Of a stretch of DNA of 64,000 nt, positions 23,046-34,559 are shown piece after piece; positions within the stretch are counted from its first letter, which is position 1; each line of letters begins with the position of its first letter. Below the pieces are notes generated by a model that was not told where the DNA came from, did no database searches, and saw only the letters and a list, made by a program, of their open reading frames with translations. The DNA lies in assembly GCA_037957365.1 (NCBI GenBank), contig JARHVA010000158.1:3717501-3781500 (forward strand), in the 5' to 3' direction. Source of the DNA: Torreya grandis. Its lineage: Eukaryota; Streptophyta; Pinopsida; Cupressales; Taxaceae. The translations under genes and the position numbers were made by a program.

Positions 23046-25857
23046 CTATTGTATGTTTTAGCTCAGTAATAATTCCTTTGGACAAGAATTCATTAGCTTA
23101 ATTTATGTCAGTCTAGTCCTACAAATGGGAAGAAGGGATTTATAGTTTTAAACATTCATCATCCAAATTTTAGAAACCTCTAGTAGTGTGTCAATTTATA
23201 AAAGTTGGGTAGGATTAATTAGAAGTCAATTTTTTCATGAAAATCCAAAGTCATTTTAAGACTATAATATAGTTTAGATGAATAAACATTTGCTTAAACA
23301 AGAGTTTGAATTTGTGTGGACCATCATATTGTCACTTAAATTCATGAAGTAAATTTCCATGGTATAACTTGATATATGAAAGTGAATCACATCTAGAATA
23401 TGTATTGACAAAACCTTACACCTAGCTAATTCTAGTTCCCAACCATTTTGGTTTATGAATGTAGGTAAAAAAAATGATACACCATGAAGTAAAATCATAA
23501 ACTACTTTCAGATTCCATGTATGGTGATATAAGAAATCTCTATTAGGCTTACAGACTGCAGATGGAAGTATACCAAGGATTGGAGTGGAGCCAAAGGTAT
23601 GTCTATCATGGATATGGATGTTTGGCTAGTAGTAGAGAAATGTCCAAGCCATCCTCAACTAGGCAAAGTATAATTATATAAAATCTAAAGAATGCATAAG
23701 TCATTTCATGTTTGATGTCTTGAAACTTGAAACTTATCATTGTTGAACCCAATGGAAATGGTTAAGGAACCTCAAATCACACACATATTATGATTGTGTA
23801 TAGGGTTTAAGCTCTATTTCAAGCCTATGTGCTTTCATTAGTTCTAAAAAATAGTTTTGATACTGCCTAAAGATTATAATGAGATAACTAATTTTTTATT
23901 CATCTATGAATAGAATATATAGATTCTAACATTTTACAATGTTTCCCTACATAAGTCACCATTTTTTGATGATCAACATACCCTAGTCCCATAATGGGGA
24001 CCCTCCTTTATTTAATCTTAAAAATTTGCTGAAGATGCTAAGCATATTAAATCATTTGACTGTGTGGAGGAATTGATTGAATTTACCAATGCTTGCATTT
24101 TTTAATTTTGGTTAATCATTAATTTTACAATAAGGATTAGTAATTTAAAAGATTCAAATTATTTCAAGTCTTCTTCCATTTTTATATAAAAATGAACTAT
24201 TGACTGTGGATGGTTCAATGATATACATATATGGTTTACTAAGGAAGTATGACCTATATATTCAATAGACATAGATGAAAAAAGCTTTGCCAAGTCTTAT
24301 TGAACTAACATTATATTATGTTTAAATCATTTTCTTGTAGATTTTTTCTTTAAACTTGATTAAGTTTGCTTAAGATGGGTAATGACATCTTTGGGAAGCT
24401 AACTTAGTTTCTTGATTGACATCATAAGATGTCAAATTAAAGTGGTGGTATATGATGCCTTGTGGGACGTCAAAGTTTAGACTATGTTATAAACCTCACC
24501 ACAACTAGTAACACCTTAAATATTCATCATGTCTCATGTAAAATAGCTAGATAAAATCTACCAAGTCTACAAGCAACATGGAATCATCTAGGGAGCTCAT
24601 GAAGAAACTAGTTATTGGAATTCAAATATTGTAATTACATGTCATGATATTATCCCCCATGAGAAATCCCATTCAAGACAAGCCTCCATGTATCCCCCAT
24701 ACATATAGAAAAAGTGAAAAATATTGTGATATGTCACCATGTGTCTCAATGGCAACTAACTAGAACTGAATGGCCTTTTAAGGTGGCACATGTCCCCTTT
24801 GGGTTCATTTGAGCTTATCACATGTCCATATTGTATTTCATCCATCTAAAGCTCATGATAAATTATAAGGCAAACATATGTGTTGTACTTGAGTTATCTG
24901 ATCAAGGTTTGGTGATATATAACTATCTAAGGCACTTTATAAGAATGTCACTTGGATTAAGAATAAAAAAATCCCATGAGAGCAATTCATATCCCATTTG
25001 GGCCCACATGATAATGCCACCTATCATTCCCACACTATTTCTACCTAGTATCCATAAGATCACCTTTGAAAGGGATGCATGTATCCACCTGAGCCATTTT
25101 ATTAGCACTAAGTTGCTGACATTTGTCCAAAATCCTTCCAAAGAAGATACCTAGTAATAAAATCTATGATTACCCATGAGAGTGATGCTTGACAAAGACA
25201 AGAATTTATTTCCTATGAAAATAACATGTGGCATTCCTATATCCAATTAGAATTAAATAAGTACTACCCAAGATCTCACCACAAATTGAAAGATGCCACA
25301 TGGTAGGATACATATGAGTCATCATGATAAAATGCATTCTGAGAGATTAAGAGATAATCAAAAGGTGCCATGTGTCTAAATTTTGAGCCAATTAGGTAGT
25401 TTATTCATATTCAATCCCCACAAGTACTTAGATGGATATGAGGTGGTAGTAACATGTCAAAAGGTGGCAATCTCTAGATTTAAATATAAAATTGATGGAA
25501 AACCAAAGACAAATTAAAACTAAATTTGAATTCTTGTGTAATTAATTAGCAAAATCAATAGTTCAAAGATTGTTTCAAATATATGTAAGGTTGACAAGCT
25601 CACTATTAATAAGACAAAAAATATGATCAACATCAACATTTAATTAATCAAAGTGATCTTTTCTAAGGACACATAATTAAGGTTATTGCTATATGCATTT
25701 TAAAGTTATAACCATTTGCTTTCTCTATTGTTTACACTCTCATCGTTTGATAAAGCTCAATCCATTTATAAATTACACCCCTAATCACCATTATCAAAGC
25801 TTGAAATTTGTATAAGGATACAAAATACATTGATTTTCACCTAAAATATTACAAGAG
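23046..25857 (+). other. Non-coding spacer with degenerate CACATG-type repeats
   Basis: No recognisable protein is encoded between integrase and the extra ORF. From about 24,630 to 25,480 a motif of the type GCCACATG or its complement recurs: near 24,642 (ACATGTCATGAT), 24,785 (GGCACATGTCC), 25,013 (ATGCCACCT), 25,227 (ACATGTGGCAT), 25,291 (ATGCCACATGG), 25,366 (GTGCCATGTG) and 25,455. It resembles the repeats at 13,150-14,430, so the two relics may share a spacer repeat family. Open frames near 24,822-25,154 on both strands overlap this repeat and show no protein features. Confidence 0.5.
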
Positions 25858-28800
25858 ATGGCACAAGTAGGTCCATATACTCTAGGTAAGAGTAGTTCTT
25901 TTCAGAATGATGACTTTAAGCTCTAGTATGGTACTATCATCATCTTTAAAGACACTGAATTCATTTTCGAGGTTATAGCATCTAGTGACCTATATTATAG
26001 TAACATATAATTTAATGTATAAGAAGATAGGGATGTTGATGAGGATGAAACCATGCCTCATATAATACAACTAGCTTCATATATCCTCGCCATCAACATA
26101 GTTGGTCTCTACAAGGCTACAATTAAGCTAGAGGTCATGTCATGCACTAACCTAGTTTATGGTATTTTTGGGAGATCAAAGTGTGAATATGGGATAATTA
26201 AGTTGATATCCTAATGGATCACTATTGATTTCATAATATGGACAATATTAAAAAATTATTATGATCTTCCCTCACCATAGATAAAGTATAATCAGGTCAT
26301 CATTGACAACTAGTATGAGGTGCACTCCCCAAAGAAGGTCTTGGCTTCATGGGTGACTAACCTAATAGGAACTATTCTCATGGATGATAAAGGAAAATTT
26401 CCCATCCAATAATTTAGGCAAGGAGTCAAGATTAGCCTAGCCTTCTTGAATAGAATATTTGGTAATCAACACATTGCCTATATGGACATAAGGTATATTT
26501 TATTACTATAGGCCATCCTGGAAGATCAACAAATTCCCCTACTTGGGGAAATTATTAACAAAAATTTGGTATATGAAATTCAAGACACTTTCAAGAATGG
26601 TACCCCATTCTTCATGATGAACTAATTGATGGATGAAATATGTGAAACTACTCAATTGGGTCAAAATTCATGGTATCCTAAGCATCAAGAGGTTGTGCCT
26701 CAGATCTTCTCTATAATGCATATTCACTAGTTCAGATGTAACATAAGTGTAATTGAAGAAGAGTTATACCTAGTTGTTTACAAGTTGATCATTGAAAGCA
26801 ATATGTATAGGGTTCCCCTAGAAGTTAGTCAAACCTTGAGAGACATAGGTAGTTACTAGTTATACCTAGACTGCATAGTAATCATAATAGAGAGAGTGAT
26901 GGTAGCTCATCTTAGACTATTGAGGTTTGTGCCAATGAAGTTGGTTGAAGAAGATATGGCCTATCAAATTTTGCATGGATTTAATAGAGTCTTTAATAAC
27001 AATAAGAAAATTCCCCCCATAAGGTTCCATACAAATTAAGGAGGACTAGGATTATAAAGTGGCATGATATTATTATAGCTACTAGGCATAGGGATTCGTA
27101 CCTATTGCCTAAAGATGACTTCAGACTATGGGACACCAACAATGACATTTTCAAGCATATTTTAAAATTTAATAAAGATGTAGTAATGGAGTAGAAGTAC
27201 CAAGAAGAGGTTAATGAGTGGATATATAGATATGCTCTAAATGATGAGGTGGTGCTTTAGAATGTTGTGAAGAATAACATTGAACTGGGGATGAGACTGA
27301 ATAGAGAGAAGAAAAAGGAAGATATTACGAAGTCTTGGTCACCACCAACACATGGGAGAATGTTTGATGTATAATATGAGAAATAAAATGATGATGAAGA
27401 AGAAGATAATGTTCCTCTTGTTAGGAATAGGCCATATAGACCTAAACTACTTGCTACTTCAAGTGGTCAAGACCTATCTCCAAGCTTTGAGCAAGGAGAA
27501 TCTAGTAGTCATCTTATCCCCTCCTAAGGGTCCACATTTATATTTACATCTAATATGGGATCCATTATCTATATCCTATGTAAACTTGACCCTACTACTA
27601 TTGACCTTACAGAATTATAATAGGATATTGACCTCTCTATGGAATAATTGTAGGCACTAGCTACTAAAAGCATTGCAAGGGTCTACAAGAGGAAAAGAGA
27701 GCCCAAAAATACTATGAAAGGAAAAATAACCCATCCATAAGCCTCTAAAGTGACTATTTTTTCCACTATCACATCTAATACCAAACTTTAATCACTAGAT
27801 CCCAATGTAAGTACCTTCTCACTACATTTTTTTCCAATTGCAAAATACATCTGCTTCTACTTATGCTTATATGTTTACTCCCCCATTGAATTCAAAATCA
27901 TGAGCCTCTGCAACTACCACTACCCTACCTTAAATTAGAACCAACATGAGTCAAGATAATAGTTCCTATAGACTTATGACCCCCCACTTAACTTCCCATG
28001 CCACTATAAATATTGTAGCTTCATTAGGATCCCAATGCACTAGTGCTAGTCAGGATATAGGTTTCACTCCTTCCTAAGAAGTAATAACTAGTGCATCACT
28101 TTACATTGGTTCCTTTATATAAGAAAGGCCATTAAGGCCCATTTAAAAAAAATTAACCTTTCCAAATCCACCTTTCCCTACATCCCCATTCAATATTATT
28201 ACAACTATAAAGGTGAATGTGCCTCCAAAATTGCCTTCATTTATTCTTAATATGGCCCCTAAAAAGATCTCTATTTCTCACACTTAGGTAGATAGACCTA
28301 GTAAACTTGACACACATTCTTATTATAGCTTTAGCATCTATCTTGACTCAAGCACCTCTATTGTGGCCACCTCCAACAAATATAATACCTATTTTTATCC
28401 CAAATTGGGTTAAAGATATTATACTAGTAGCGAGACAAGAGAGGCCTCAAGTAATCCTCTCTGCACCAAAATTGGCATGAGATTAGATGTTATTTTAGGA
28501 ACAATGAAAAGAGTGGTGAGGAAGTAGGTTAAACATCCCCAATCTGGCTTACCTATAGACCATGAAAGTAAAGAGTTCATATTCACTTTAACAAAGAAGA
28601 GGAAGGCTGGCCCTTGTGAGGATATGAATAAGTAGAGGACCAAGTGTCCATGATCTAATCCAATGTAGAGTCCATAGTGGCCTTGATTAAATGCATGTAT
28701 TAGGAGATGAAGATACTAAGGGAATAAGAATTGCCTACAATTCCAAAAAACACCATAGTTTAAATAATTAATTTAGTCATCAATGTATTCAACTTATACA

Positions 28801-29416
28801 AAGTCATGAAAATAAGACAAGAGAATGAAACTCTATATTTTAATATGGTCATTAAATTTGACCAAAAAATTACATTCTGTGATGCCAAGTTGGCAAACCT
28901 AGCTAGAGTTGCAAGAATCAACAAATTTCCAAACCTCAAGATATTTCCACTTGAAGACATCATCCCATCATAGACCATATTCATGAAAGAAAGAGGATAC
29001 TAAAAAAGTATTTGGAATAGGTTAGAGATGTAACTACATCCTTAGAAAAGATAGAATTCAAAATTTCCCTCTTGTTAAAGGCTGATATGGTCACTAGGGT
29101 GACCAAACCTAATGGCACCTTCATGGATGACCAAGAATTTAGGGCTCAAATGAAGGTATTTGTCACCAAATTCCAATAGGACATAGCTAGTGCCAATACT
29201 ACCATTGAGGTGATGAACATTGTGGATTTTTCCAACCAAAGGCTAGAGAGAGTTGAGGCCATTGAAGAGGCACTGAGGCCTATAATTGTAGATAATGGTA
29301 AGATTATTCAAGAAATAACAAACTTATTCCAACCTATAATCTTAGATTTTATCCAAATTGAATAAGATTACTTAGCATGCATAGAGGTTTGGACAAAGGA
29401 AGAAGAAGAGAAATAA
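25858..29416 (+). pseudogene. ORF3: long extra ORF downstream of pol, function unknown
   Basis: From ATG at 25,858 (MAQVGPYTLGKSSSF) one frame runs about 394 codons to 27,039 with no frameshift and about eleven in-frame stops, each one transition away from Gln or Trp. After a one-base shift near 27,036 another frame continues about 250 codons. It includes FRLWDTNNDI (27,120-27,149), an acidic patch (NDDEEEDN), a basic patch (RVYKRKREPKN) and Ser/Thr/Pro-rich text. The last third is more broken; its end (VTRVTKPNGTFMDDQEFRAQ, NQRLERVEAIEEALRP) looks helical, and it stops at 29,414-29,416. I do not recognise the family. There is no signal peptide or membrane segment that I can see, which argues against a classical env. 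Homologous text is at 46,072-48,061 (C-terminus) and 57,536-60,965. It is placed after integrase and a 3-kb spacer, on the coding strand of the element. Confidence 0.65.
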
Positions 29417-29439
29417 AGTCATAATTAGTAACTTGGCTA

Positions 29440-29700
29440 GTAACCTCCTTCAAGAGCTTGAGGAATATTCAGATTTATTTTGTAAATTCAAATTTAAAAT
29501 ATTCCATTGTAATATGTGACATTCTAGCCACTTGGTTGTATTTGGGTATCTTTTAATGGGCCCACTTAAATTTGTATAGGCAAATTTGAGGCATATATAT
29601 AAATGTGTATACCCCCTCATTGTAAATGAGGTCATTTGTTATAGAATTAATACAAAATAGCTAAAAATTTGAGAGATTATTCACATGTTTTGTTATGTAT
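29440..29700 (+). repeat. LTR-like remnant after ORF3
   Basis: A TATA-like stretch (GCATATATATAAATG, 29,591-29,605) is followed by a tight hairpin (CCTCATT-GTA-AATGAGG, 29,615-29,631) and TTATAGAATTAATAC. This TATA-hairpin-U5 order is common in plant gypsy LTRs. The LTR-like remnant at 48,062-48,660 has the same order with a different hairpin. I cannot fix the LTR ends because no second copy is present. Confidence 0.45.
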
Positions 29701-30409
29701 TATATGATTTTTTCTTCTCATGGTTTTTTTTTAAATTAAAGGTTTTTTTTCATATGACTAATCTAGAAATAATATCATTATATGCATATGTTGGTTTAAG
29801 TTTTACACTAGACAAACAAATTTGCTAGTATATATACTCTATTTTCATCTTATTTACTATTGAATGTGCTTATGCAATCTATGTGAATGAGTAAATTTTA
29901 TGCAACATATGATTTTTGATATATGCGTTTCTTTTCCTTTGAAGTTACTACTGCATTTATTTGGATTTGAGTATTACATTAGGGTCGGTAAATGTTATTT
30001 TTACATGTTATTATAATAATTTAAATAATTAACATTGCTAACCCTCTGAAGCAAACTTTATTTTCTATCTTACCCTACTTACCTTTTGATCTACCCCATG
30101 AGTCACCTTAGTTTTGTTCATTCTATAAATATTCATGGTTTATTTTTGATTGGGAAATAATTGGCAAAGTTTAGAGAAATTTTGCAAAGATTATCAAGAA
30201 ATAAAGTGTCATTATGTATAATTTATTATCCATATAGCAGGGTCTATTTTCAAACTTTCAAGTGGTGTCCATATCTCTAGTTTAATGTTATTTTTAGTAT
30301 TATTTGTGTAAAAAACTCAATCACTGAGTCTTTTAGGAATTAAAATTGAGTTCATTACTTTCCCCCCACCATTCCCTAGTGACATAGGGAGCACATTAAG
30401 TGCATCAAT
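29701..30409. other. Gene-free stretch
   Basis: AT-rich with poly-T runs. No coding region or clear repeat is seen. It ends where similarity to the LTR of the second Copia-like element begins. Confidence 0.4.
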
Positions 30410-32748
30410 AGGTTTAATACCTCAAAAAACCCTAACAATAACCTAATGTTGAATATATTTTTCTAAAGTGATTAGAATGGTTTTAAATGTCTATTTAAGT
30501 GATTATATGTTGTATTCAACTCTCCAAGGCACCATAAAATGTAATTGATTTGTTAGGTATGTGAGTAAACCCTACAAGAAATGTCTTGTTTCTCATAAAT
30601 TTTATATAATAGATAGAGTTGACCAAGTTAAAGTATGAAAATCATTGGATGAATAATATTGAAACTTTTATTTTATGTCCATGGTTTTTTATAAGTAGGT
30701 TATGGCTTTTAGGTGTGTTAAATCAGTCATATAAGTTGACCTATTGCTAAAAGGCTTAATGGTGCAGATAGTGAGAAAACCAAGTAGAAGTAAAAATTTT
30801 ATTAGGGATGTGTTTTCATGGATAAGGGATGAATAAAATTAAATGAATATGTTATTCAAGACCTATAATACATGTTCATATTTTATATAATATTTAGAGA
30901 TAATTGTATATGACAAAATGTTGCTCAGAAGCTAACTTGTATGGTTCTGATGAGCTTGTGAGGAGAGTGGTACAGATATTGGTCTATATATCTAATATTT
31001 TACATTATACCTTACTATTTTTGTGTTTTTATATGTTATAAATATATATAAGGGTAATTTTAAATCACTAGGATTCTTTGAATGTTTCTACACAGGTGTT
31101 GGAACGCAAAGTCATCATGACTCATCTTTAAGGGAAATTGATAGATTTGGGTATGCAACTTGTAGAGAAAAAATTAATACTCTATGCCATGATTTAATGT
31201 ATCTAATGAAAATTATGTTTATTTTATGACTTTAATTACATATCGATTATTTTTATAATCTTATAATTTATTTTAAGAGATTTTAATATTGAATCCAAAA
31301 TGGCTTATTTGGTTGAGTAAGGACTGTGAGAGAGAAGGTCAACAAATTAGTCTACAATACAAATAATTTCCACTAAAACTTGTGATATATCTATTGGAGG
31401 TTGTTTTTAGGATTTTTAGGATATTTTAAATGAATTTTAAGTCTCTAATATTGATTCTACATGTGTTTTAGGTCATTATTTCCATGACTATGTTTTGAAG
31501 CTAATTAACAGTTATGAGTGGGCTACTTCCAGAGAAGGGTTTGAGTCCTTTTGCCCTATATTGGGAAGTATAAAACACATGGTGATGATATTAAGGTCAT
31601 ATATTTTCTTTAAGTATGATTTTTTTTCATTTTTTCTTTTAAAATTTATGTTTTTGCTTCATTTATTCAAGATATATTTTCTAGTATGTATAGGCCTATT
31701 GTGAATAGTGTTTTGAGAAGAGGTTCAATGAGTGGTTGGACCTAAAAGGATTTATGGGATTGAAGTGAATTTGGATAAGGTATATTTTAATTTAATATGA
31801 TTTGTTTCTTATTTATGTGGCTTTTTAAATTAGTCTATGAAAAAAAAAGTGTAATGTGCTCTAATAAAGGCCTAATTGAATTAGGTCTCTTTAAGGCCTA
31901 AAAGAGAATTTGGTCATATATATTATGACCAACATATTTAAATTTTTGGTTCATATTTTAAATGTTTTATATGACCTATTTTAAGGTTAATACAAGTATA
32001 AAATTATACATTTTCAACAAAGGTGTGTCACATCTAGTGACTTGTATAAGAGCAAGACTAATTAGGCCTATTTATGTGAGTTAGACAAGCAAGTGTGCAA
32101 GTGAATAAAAGAGAAAAAAGAGTAGGATTAGGTTATGTGGTACATAATATGTGTTTCATTAATATATAATATAAGGTATAAATTTTAGGATCAAGGTTAT
32201 ATAACCTAATCAAGTTAATAATAGGGCTAGTTGAGTGAAGAAGGCTAGAGGCTAGTTTTAGAGGAATAGAAGTGTGTGAAGAGCTGATAAAGAGGACCAT
32301 CATCTATTTAATATTGAAACAAGGAAAAATGTGTAAGTAAAAATTCTAATTATCTAACTGGGTACTTGGTTAAGAGGTGGTTGGGTTAGTGTTGAATCAC
32401 TAAGGGAGTTGGTCCTTCCTTTTAAGTGGGTGTTTACTAAAGACTCTGTCAAGTTGGTGCTTGATATATCAGGGTTGGTGCTCTAAGTTGAGTGGGTGCT
32501 CAACTAAACTTGATTTATTGATTTATAGGACTAGTTTTCCAATTTATGGTCAGTGGGTTTTATTCCCCATGAGGGTTTACCACTAAAATGATGCATTCAT
32601 ATTTGGTATGTGTATATTCTCATTTCTATGTTACCAAACTAGTTGATATTACTCATATGATGATATGAAAATATATATTTAAATAAAATAATAAGTTTTT
32701 AAGTACACTAATTCACCCCCCACCCTCTTAGTATTCTTGGTTCTAATA
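30410..32748 (+). repeat. Truncated 5' LTR of the second Copia-like element
   Basis: It matches about 35,878-38,221. Clear shared points are CCCTAACAATRACCTAATGTTGA, GGACTGTGAGAGAGAAGGTC (31,321 and 36,787) and AAGGCCTAATTGAATTAGG (31,867 and 37,332). The sequence left of 30,410 does not match the corresponding LTR part, so about 1.3 kb is missing. Confidence 0.8.
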
Positions 32749-32750
32749 AT

Positions 32751-32762
32751 TGGTATTAGATC
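32751..32762 (+). other. Primer-binding site of the second Copia-like element
   Basis: TGGTATTAGATC lies two bases after the LTR end. It agrees with TGGTATCAGAGC at 10 of 12 bases. Confidence 0.65.
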
Positions 32763-32789
32763 CTATTCCTTTAAGAGAGGCCTAACAAC

Positions 32790-33117
32790 CTAAAGATGAT
32801 CTTAAGGAACAAAAGCTTGGATTGTGATGATGACAATGTTTATCATGATAGTAATGATGGTCTACCAAAGAAAAATGGAACTAGTATAGTTGATTGAGAA
32901 GAAGAAGGATGACAGGGTAAGTCATGATCAACTCATAAATAAAGGTGGGATGTTTGATACTTTAGAACATAAGTTAGATTTGAAAGAATGTCAAAATCAC
33001 TCTTTTCCAGCTGATAAAGATTTTATAGAGGTCAAGTCAAAAATCAAGCCTAAGTTGACAATCAAGCCTAGAAGGATGTTGAAGAGTAACCAATCTTGTG
33101 AGATTATGGAGATCTAA
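32790..33117 (+). pseudogene. Gag-tail remnant of the second Copia-like element
   Basis: An open stretch of 75 codons (32,890-33,117) is Lys-rich and acidic; it contains DTLEHKLDLKECQNHSF and ends KPRRMLKSNQSCEIMEI. The end corresponds to KPMRMLKEENKFSESMEIW in the first element, so this is the tail of the same Gag-like protein. The coiled coil and zinc knuckles are missing or unrecognisable. The leader upstream (TCCTTTAAGAGAGGCCTAAC) matches the first element's leader. Confidence 0.6.
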
Positions 33118-33125
33118 TAATCTCC
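33108..33125 (+). other. Inverted repeat over the gag stop codon, second element
   Basis: GGAGAT and ATCTCC are 6-bp arms around CTAATA, and the stop TAA is at 33,115-33,117. The sequence continues CTAAATTT as in the first element (CTCCTAAATTTT), so hairpin and context are conserved. Confidence 0.6.
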
Positions 33126-34544
33126 TAAATTTATGTTGTTCTAATGCCCTATGTAAGGGGTGACTCCATTATGATTCATGGAGACACTAATATTTAATTG
33201 GAATCATGGTGGATGCTTGTTGAGCTTTAACATGTGTTGTATATCAAGAAGCTATGAAGACATGTTGAAGGTTGTTGAGTCTGAGTTGGAAATGTGATAT
33301 TTTGGCATGTTGAGAGGTAGGACTTTGGTATCTAGTTATAACTGAGCTTAATCTATGTTGGAGCATGGTTGTGTAGCTCTAAATTTATTTATCAAGAGAG
33401 TGGCTACCTTTTTTATCTAAATAGAGGTAAACGTCGAATCAAGTGAGAACAAGGTTAGTTGAATTGATAATAATTATCATAAATGGTGTGAGCATGAAAG
33501 ACAAAGGTCAAGGTGTTAAATATATTTAAATGCATTGGAGGTTTGAGTCTAATCATGGCATGCCAAAAGTATGAGAGAAGTGATATGAGTGATATATTCA
33601 AATTAAGTTTTATGAGTATTATATTTTCTATTGATTATCAATCAATAATTGATATCAAAGAGCATCTTGTGAACATATATCTAGCATAAGGTGGATGTCA
33701 AAGGTCATAGAGGACTAAGGCACATGCTGTATTTCATGAATAAGATAAGTTATGATATAGGTATATCATAGTAAAACATGTAGGTGAAGATCTAATTGAC
33801 ATGGTGGACAAGCATTGATCATAAAGATGTTTTATGCTCATAGGTATTGAGTGTGATTTCTCTACATGTTTAAAGGCAACCTTTGGGTCATGTATCATAG
33901 GTCTATATGTTCAATATGCTCTAGTTATGTGAGGTGAAGGTGATAAAGTAAGATAAAATTTTGGAAAATAGTAAACTAGGTATTTTTATAGAGCTAATGA
34001 GTGATGAACTAATACAAGAAGAGTTATCATGTTGTAGATGGATCAGATATGGTGTAAGGAGCTAAGAGGATGATAACATGAGTATTTTTGGTGTGATCAA
34101 AGGTTGAAGGTTAAATAAAGAATGAAGGTGTGTAGTATATAAAATGTATGAAAAATAATGAATACAAGTCAAACATCATTCATCTTTATGGCATCAAGGT
34201 GCATAAATGAAGATAAGTAGTCTTGTATCCCTAAGACCATTTAAAGATCTTTATCAGATAAAAATAAATGAGATATCCTAGTGGGTTTCAGTCATGTCAA
34301 AGCCAAGATGTATGGTCTTGTAATTTTTGTTCATTTGGAATAAGTATTAATGAAGTAATGGGGAGCATGCTCATATTATGCTTTATAACCTATGTTTGAA
34401 GAAGGTGTGGTTATAGATGGTAGTTTGTGTAAGACCTTTTTTCATTAATGTCAAAGAGGGAGAAAGTTCAAAAAAGAAAGTTGAATAGTTTGGGGAAGAT
34501 TTGAGAGATAAGAGTGATCAATTTGAATAATTTTTTCCATCACT
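33126..34544 (+). other. Non-coding 3' interior of the second Copia-like element
   Basis: No pol-like text is seen. The first about 100 bases are alignable with the same part of the first element (TCTCCTAAATTT, GATTCAT). The rest is AT-rich with short purine runs. Confidence 0.55.
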
Positions 34545-34556
34545 GAAAAAGGGGGA
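34545..34556 (+). other. Polypurine tract of the second Copia-like element
   Basis: GAAAAAGGGGGA precedes TTT and the LTR start TGTTATCAT at 34,560. Confidence 0.7.
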
Positions 34557-34559
34557 TTT

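Larger units (their letters stand above)
18430..29700 (+). mobile_element. Tat-like Ty3/gypsy element with extra 3' ORF, 5'-truncated
   Basis: Domains run in one direction: end of gag and protease (18,430-19,300), RNase H-like module (19,410-19,850), RT (20,150-21,120), RNase H (21,121-21,600), integrase (21,640-22,860), a 3-kb spacer with repeats, a long extra ORF (25,858-29,416), and an LTR-like remnant (29,440-29,700). The same order is seen at 49,010-60,965, so the parts belong together. Most of gag and the 5' LTR are missing; the left edge abuts a minus-strand gypsy relic. Confidence 0.7.

Noticed and set aside
24822..25154. Open frame of 110 codons (and an overlapping one on the other strand) in the spacer
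   Set aside because: It overlaps the CACATG-type repeats, has no recognisable motif, and frames on both strands are open over the same bases. Most likely chance in repeat DNA.
27352..27660. 102-codon open frame on the plus strand
   Set aside because: It is out of frame with ORF3, whose coding text is legible through the same bases; the frame is a shadow.
25858..29416. ORF3 as plant mobile domain or classical env protein
   Set aside because: I could not match the conserved plant mobile domain motifs by eye, and no signal peptide or membrane segment is visible. I leave the function open.
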